From Zerene cesonia (Eukaryota > Arthropoda > Insecta > Lepidoptera > Pieridae), in NCBI RefSeq assembly GCF_012273895.1, contig NC_052120.1, forward strand, positions 5,456,001 through 5,520,000: a DNA stretch of 64,000 bases. Reading direction: 5' to 3'. Below, piece by piece: positions 62,799-64,000 of this stretch. How positions within the stretch are numbered: position 1 is the stretch's first letter; every line of letters starts with the position of its first letter. The translations under genes and the position numbers were made by a program. The notes beneath the pieces are model-generated. The model made no database searches, had not been told where the DNA came from, and saw nothing but the letters and a program-made list of their open reading frames with translations.

Positions 62799-63309
62799 TT
62801 TATTCCTTCCCATGTTTTATTTCTATAAATTTCATATTTTTTTACATAAAATATTCACATACATTAACTTACACCGATTAACATTCATCGTGCATTACAT
62901 TAATACATATTCATAGTTATATTTATACCTTCTGTAACATTAGAGGGAAAACTTCTTTGGATACTTTGTTATTGTGAACTTCTTACCACAACATTAATTA
63001 CGCATTTATGCAACATCTATTTAAATATAAACATTCAGGATACAATATCAATAATCATTAAGTATATTATTTATTTGGCGATCATAATATTTAATACCTT
63101 TCCGTATCACATTACAATTTACACTTACTTCCTTCATCTAATCAGTCGTGGACCCAATGCATCCGGATCCAATTTAACTTTCCACTACCTAGTTTTTTAA
63201 ATAAATTATATAATACAAAATCTATATTACTGATAACATATACAATTATTTACATTTTGACTCATAGTTACAAATATATTTGTATATTTAATACGTTGTG
63301 CTAATAGTT
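62799..63309 (-). other. Probable 3' untranslated region of the terminal-exon gene
   Basis: Three AATAAA signals on the minus strand follow the stop codon at 63310: at 63070-63075 (about 235 bases away), 62816-62821 and 62799-62804. The intervening DNA is AT-rich without frames. Alternative polyadenylation is possible; which signal is used cannot be told from sequence. Confidence 0.5.
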
Positions 63310-64000
63310 CTAAACATCAGTTGCACAGCCATCTTGAAAGCTCTCTTCTGATGGCCTAGTTATAGTTAGCACTCTTTTTAAGGCCGATACTGGAGGAAGT
63401 ACGGGAGGGGCACGTTGCCAAACACGTAACGTTCGAGCTGAACCTACCGGTAATCCATAGTCAGGGGGATAAGGAGCGTCTCCCGATGTCGCAGGCACTG
63501 CTGTTAAAGCATGCGATCTCGGAAACGTTCGACTCGTATATCCAAGTTCTTCTTGAGAACCATTCACGCTACTATTTTCAATTATAGGAGTTCGATCATT
63601 ATAATATGCTGGTATGGCAGAACTAACTGCACGGGCTAGATTATTTGCCTGGTTCATTTTAATCTGGTCCCATAGCCCAGACGGATAAAGAGAATCTGAT
63701 GCTTCACGTGCATATTCACCGCTACCAGGACGTGCTGCGCTATCTGGTCTTGTGTCATTTATAAGATCAGGATCAATACCTCCAGAAATCGTTGGAGAGA
63801 CTGCTATTGTTCCTCCTGTGGTGACAATACTACCTCGACCGTCGTAATGGTTTGTCGTATAAGGAATATCATTTGATCGAGGTGGTTTCATAACTGAATT
63901 ACATTTTTGATCATCATAATTAGGAGATTCTTGTCTATTCGCCAAGACTGCTACGTGCGGTCTATCAGTTACAGTTGGATGCACTTCATTTCCAGATACT
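63310..64000 (-). CDS. C-terminal coding exon of a probable membrane-protein tail (5' incomplete)
   Basis: 229 codons are visible, open from the window edge to TAG at 63310-63312. There is no ATG at the start: the position sometimes read as Met (63982-63984) is GTG within an open frame (VSGNEVHPTVTDRP), so the exon continues past 64000. Composition is Ser/Pro/Arg/Asn-rich and disordered, with no membrane segment in this part. Motifs near the end: PPDY (PPxY, WW-domain ligand, about residue 178 of the visible part), a proline run APPVLPPV (SH3-like, about residue 197), and the terminus DGCATDV, a class I PDZ ligand (T-x-V). Such tails belong to receptors, channels or adhesion molecules tethered to PDZ scaffolds. 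Codon use is much less AT-biased than the flanks. I cannot name the gene. Confidence 0.85.
   Translation of the reverse strand, partial: VSGNEVHPTVTDRPHVAVLANRQESPNYDDQKCNSVMKPPRSNDIPYTTNHYDGRGSIVTTGGTIAVSPTISGGIDPDLINDTRPDSAARPGSGEYAREASDSLYPSGLWDQIKMNQANNLARAVSSAIPAYYNDRTPIIENSSVNGSQEELGYTSRTFPRSHALTAVPATSGDAPYPPDYGLPVGSARTLRVWQRAPPVLPPVSALKRVLTITRPSEESFQDGCATDV

Noticed and set aside
63982..63984. Translation start of the terminal exon
   Set aside because: The codon is GTG, not ATG, and the frame is open upstream to the window edge, so this is an internal codon.

Overview
The window looks like an AT-rich, gene-poor stretch of an insect nuclear genome, most likely a moth or butterfly. The evidence is the strongly AT base composition, splice-type genes in place of operons, and a set of interspersed repeats I recognise from lepidopteran genomes. 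These are a Helitron-like element ending in CTAG, a repeat carrying the palindromic GAGGCGTAA core, non-LTR tails beginning GGTTGCCTGG, an ATCATC-linked AGCCCATA repeat, hAT-type elements with 8-base target duplications, and a Penelope-like fragment. There are no operons, rRNA genes, CRISPR arrays or intact tRNA genes. Almost all longer open frames are chance frames in AT-rich DNA.

Only two protein-coding segments are well supported. At the right edge (63310-64000, minus strand) is the 3'-terminal coding exon of a larger gene. It encodes a low-complexity, probably cytoplasmic tail with a PPxY motif, a proline-rich PxxP segment and a C-terminal class I PDZ ligand (-TDV). The frame is open to the window edge, so the rest of the gene lies outside. 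At 36041-36232 (minus) is a first coding exon with a signal peptide, resembling the MBF2 / 'probable salivary secreted peptide' family. It ends at a strong GTGAGT donor, and no convincing second exon was found.

Several GC-balanced islands stand out and are candidate exons, promoters or conserved noncoding elements: about 2040-2257 (promoter-like, ending in a strong donor), 3156-3244, 5285-5403, 27262-27376, 30059-30229, 31629-31808 (a 47-codon ORF in good start context), 41790-41960 and 51833-51960. None can be assigned to a gene from sequence alone.

The repeat content is the richest part. A 1032-bp non-autonomous hAT-like element (52509-53540) has an 8-bp target duplication. Nested in it is a rearranged copy of a roughly 112-bp tRNA-T-arm-bearing retroposon, whose best copy is at 20002-20113. 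A 502-bp Penelope-like copy (28963-29464) has 53-bp inverted ends, a 14-bp target duplication and a recognisable endonuclease C-terminus. Within the next 450 bp lie a 45-bp retroposed non-LTR tail and another copy of the small retroposon. Two gaps of exactly 1000 N (23106-24105 and 24912-25911) are bounded by copies of one hairpin-forming repeat, which suggests unresolved assembly structure there.
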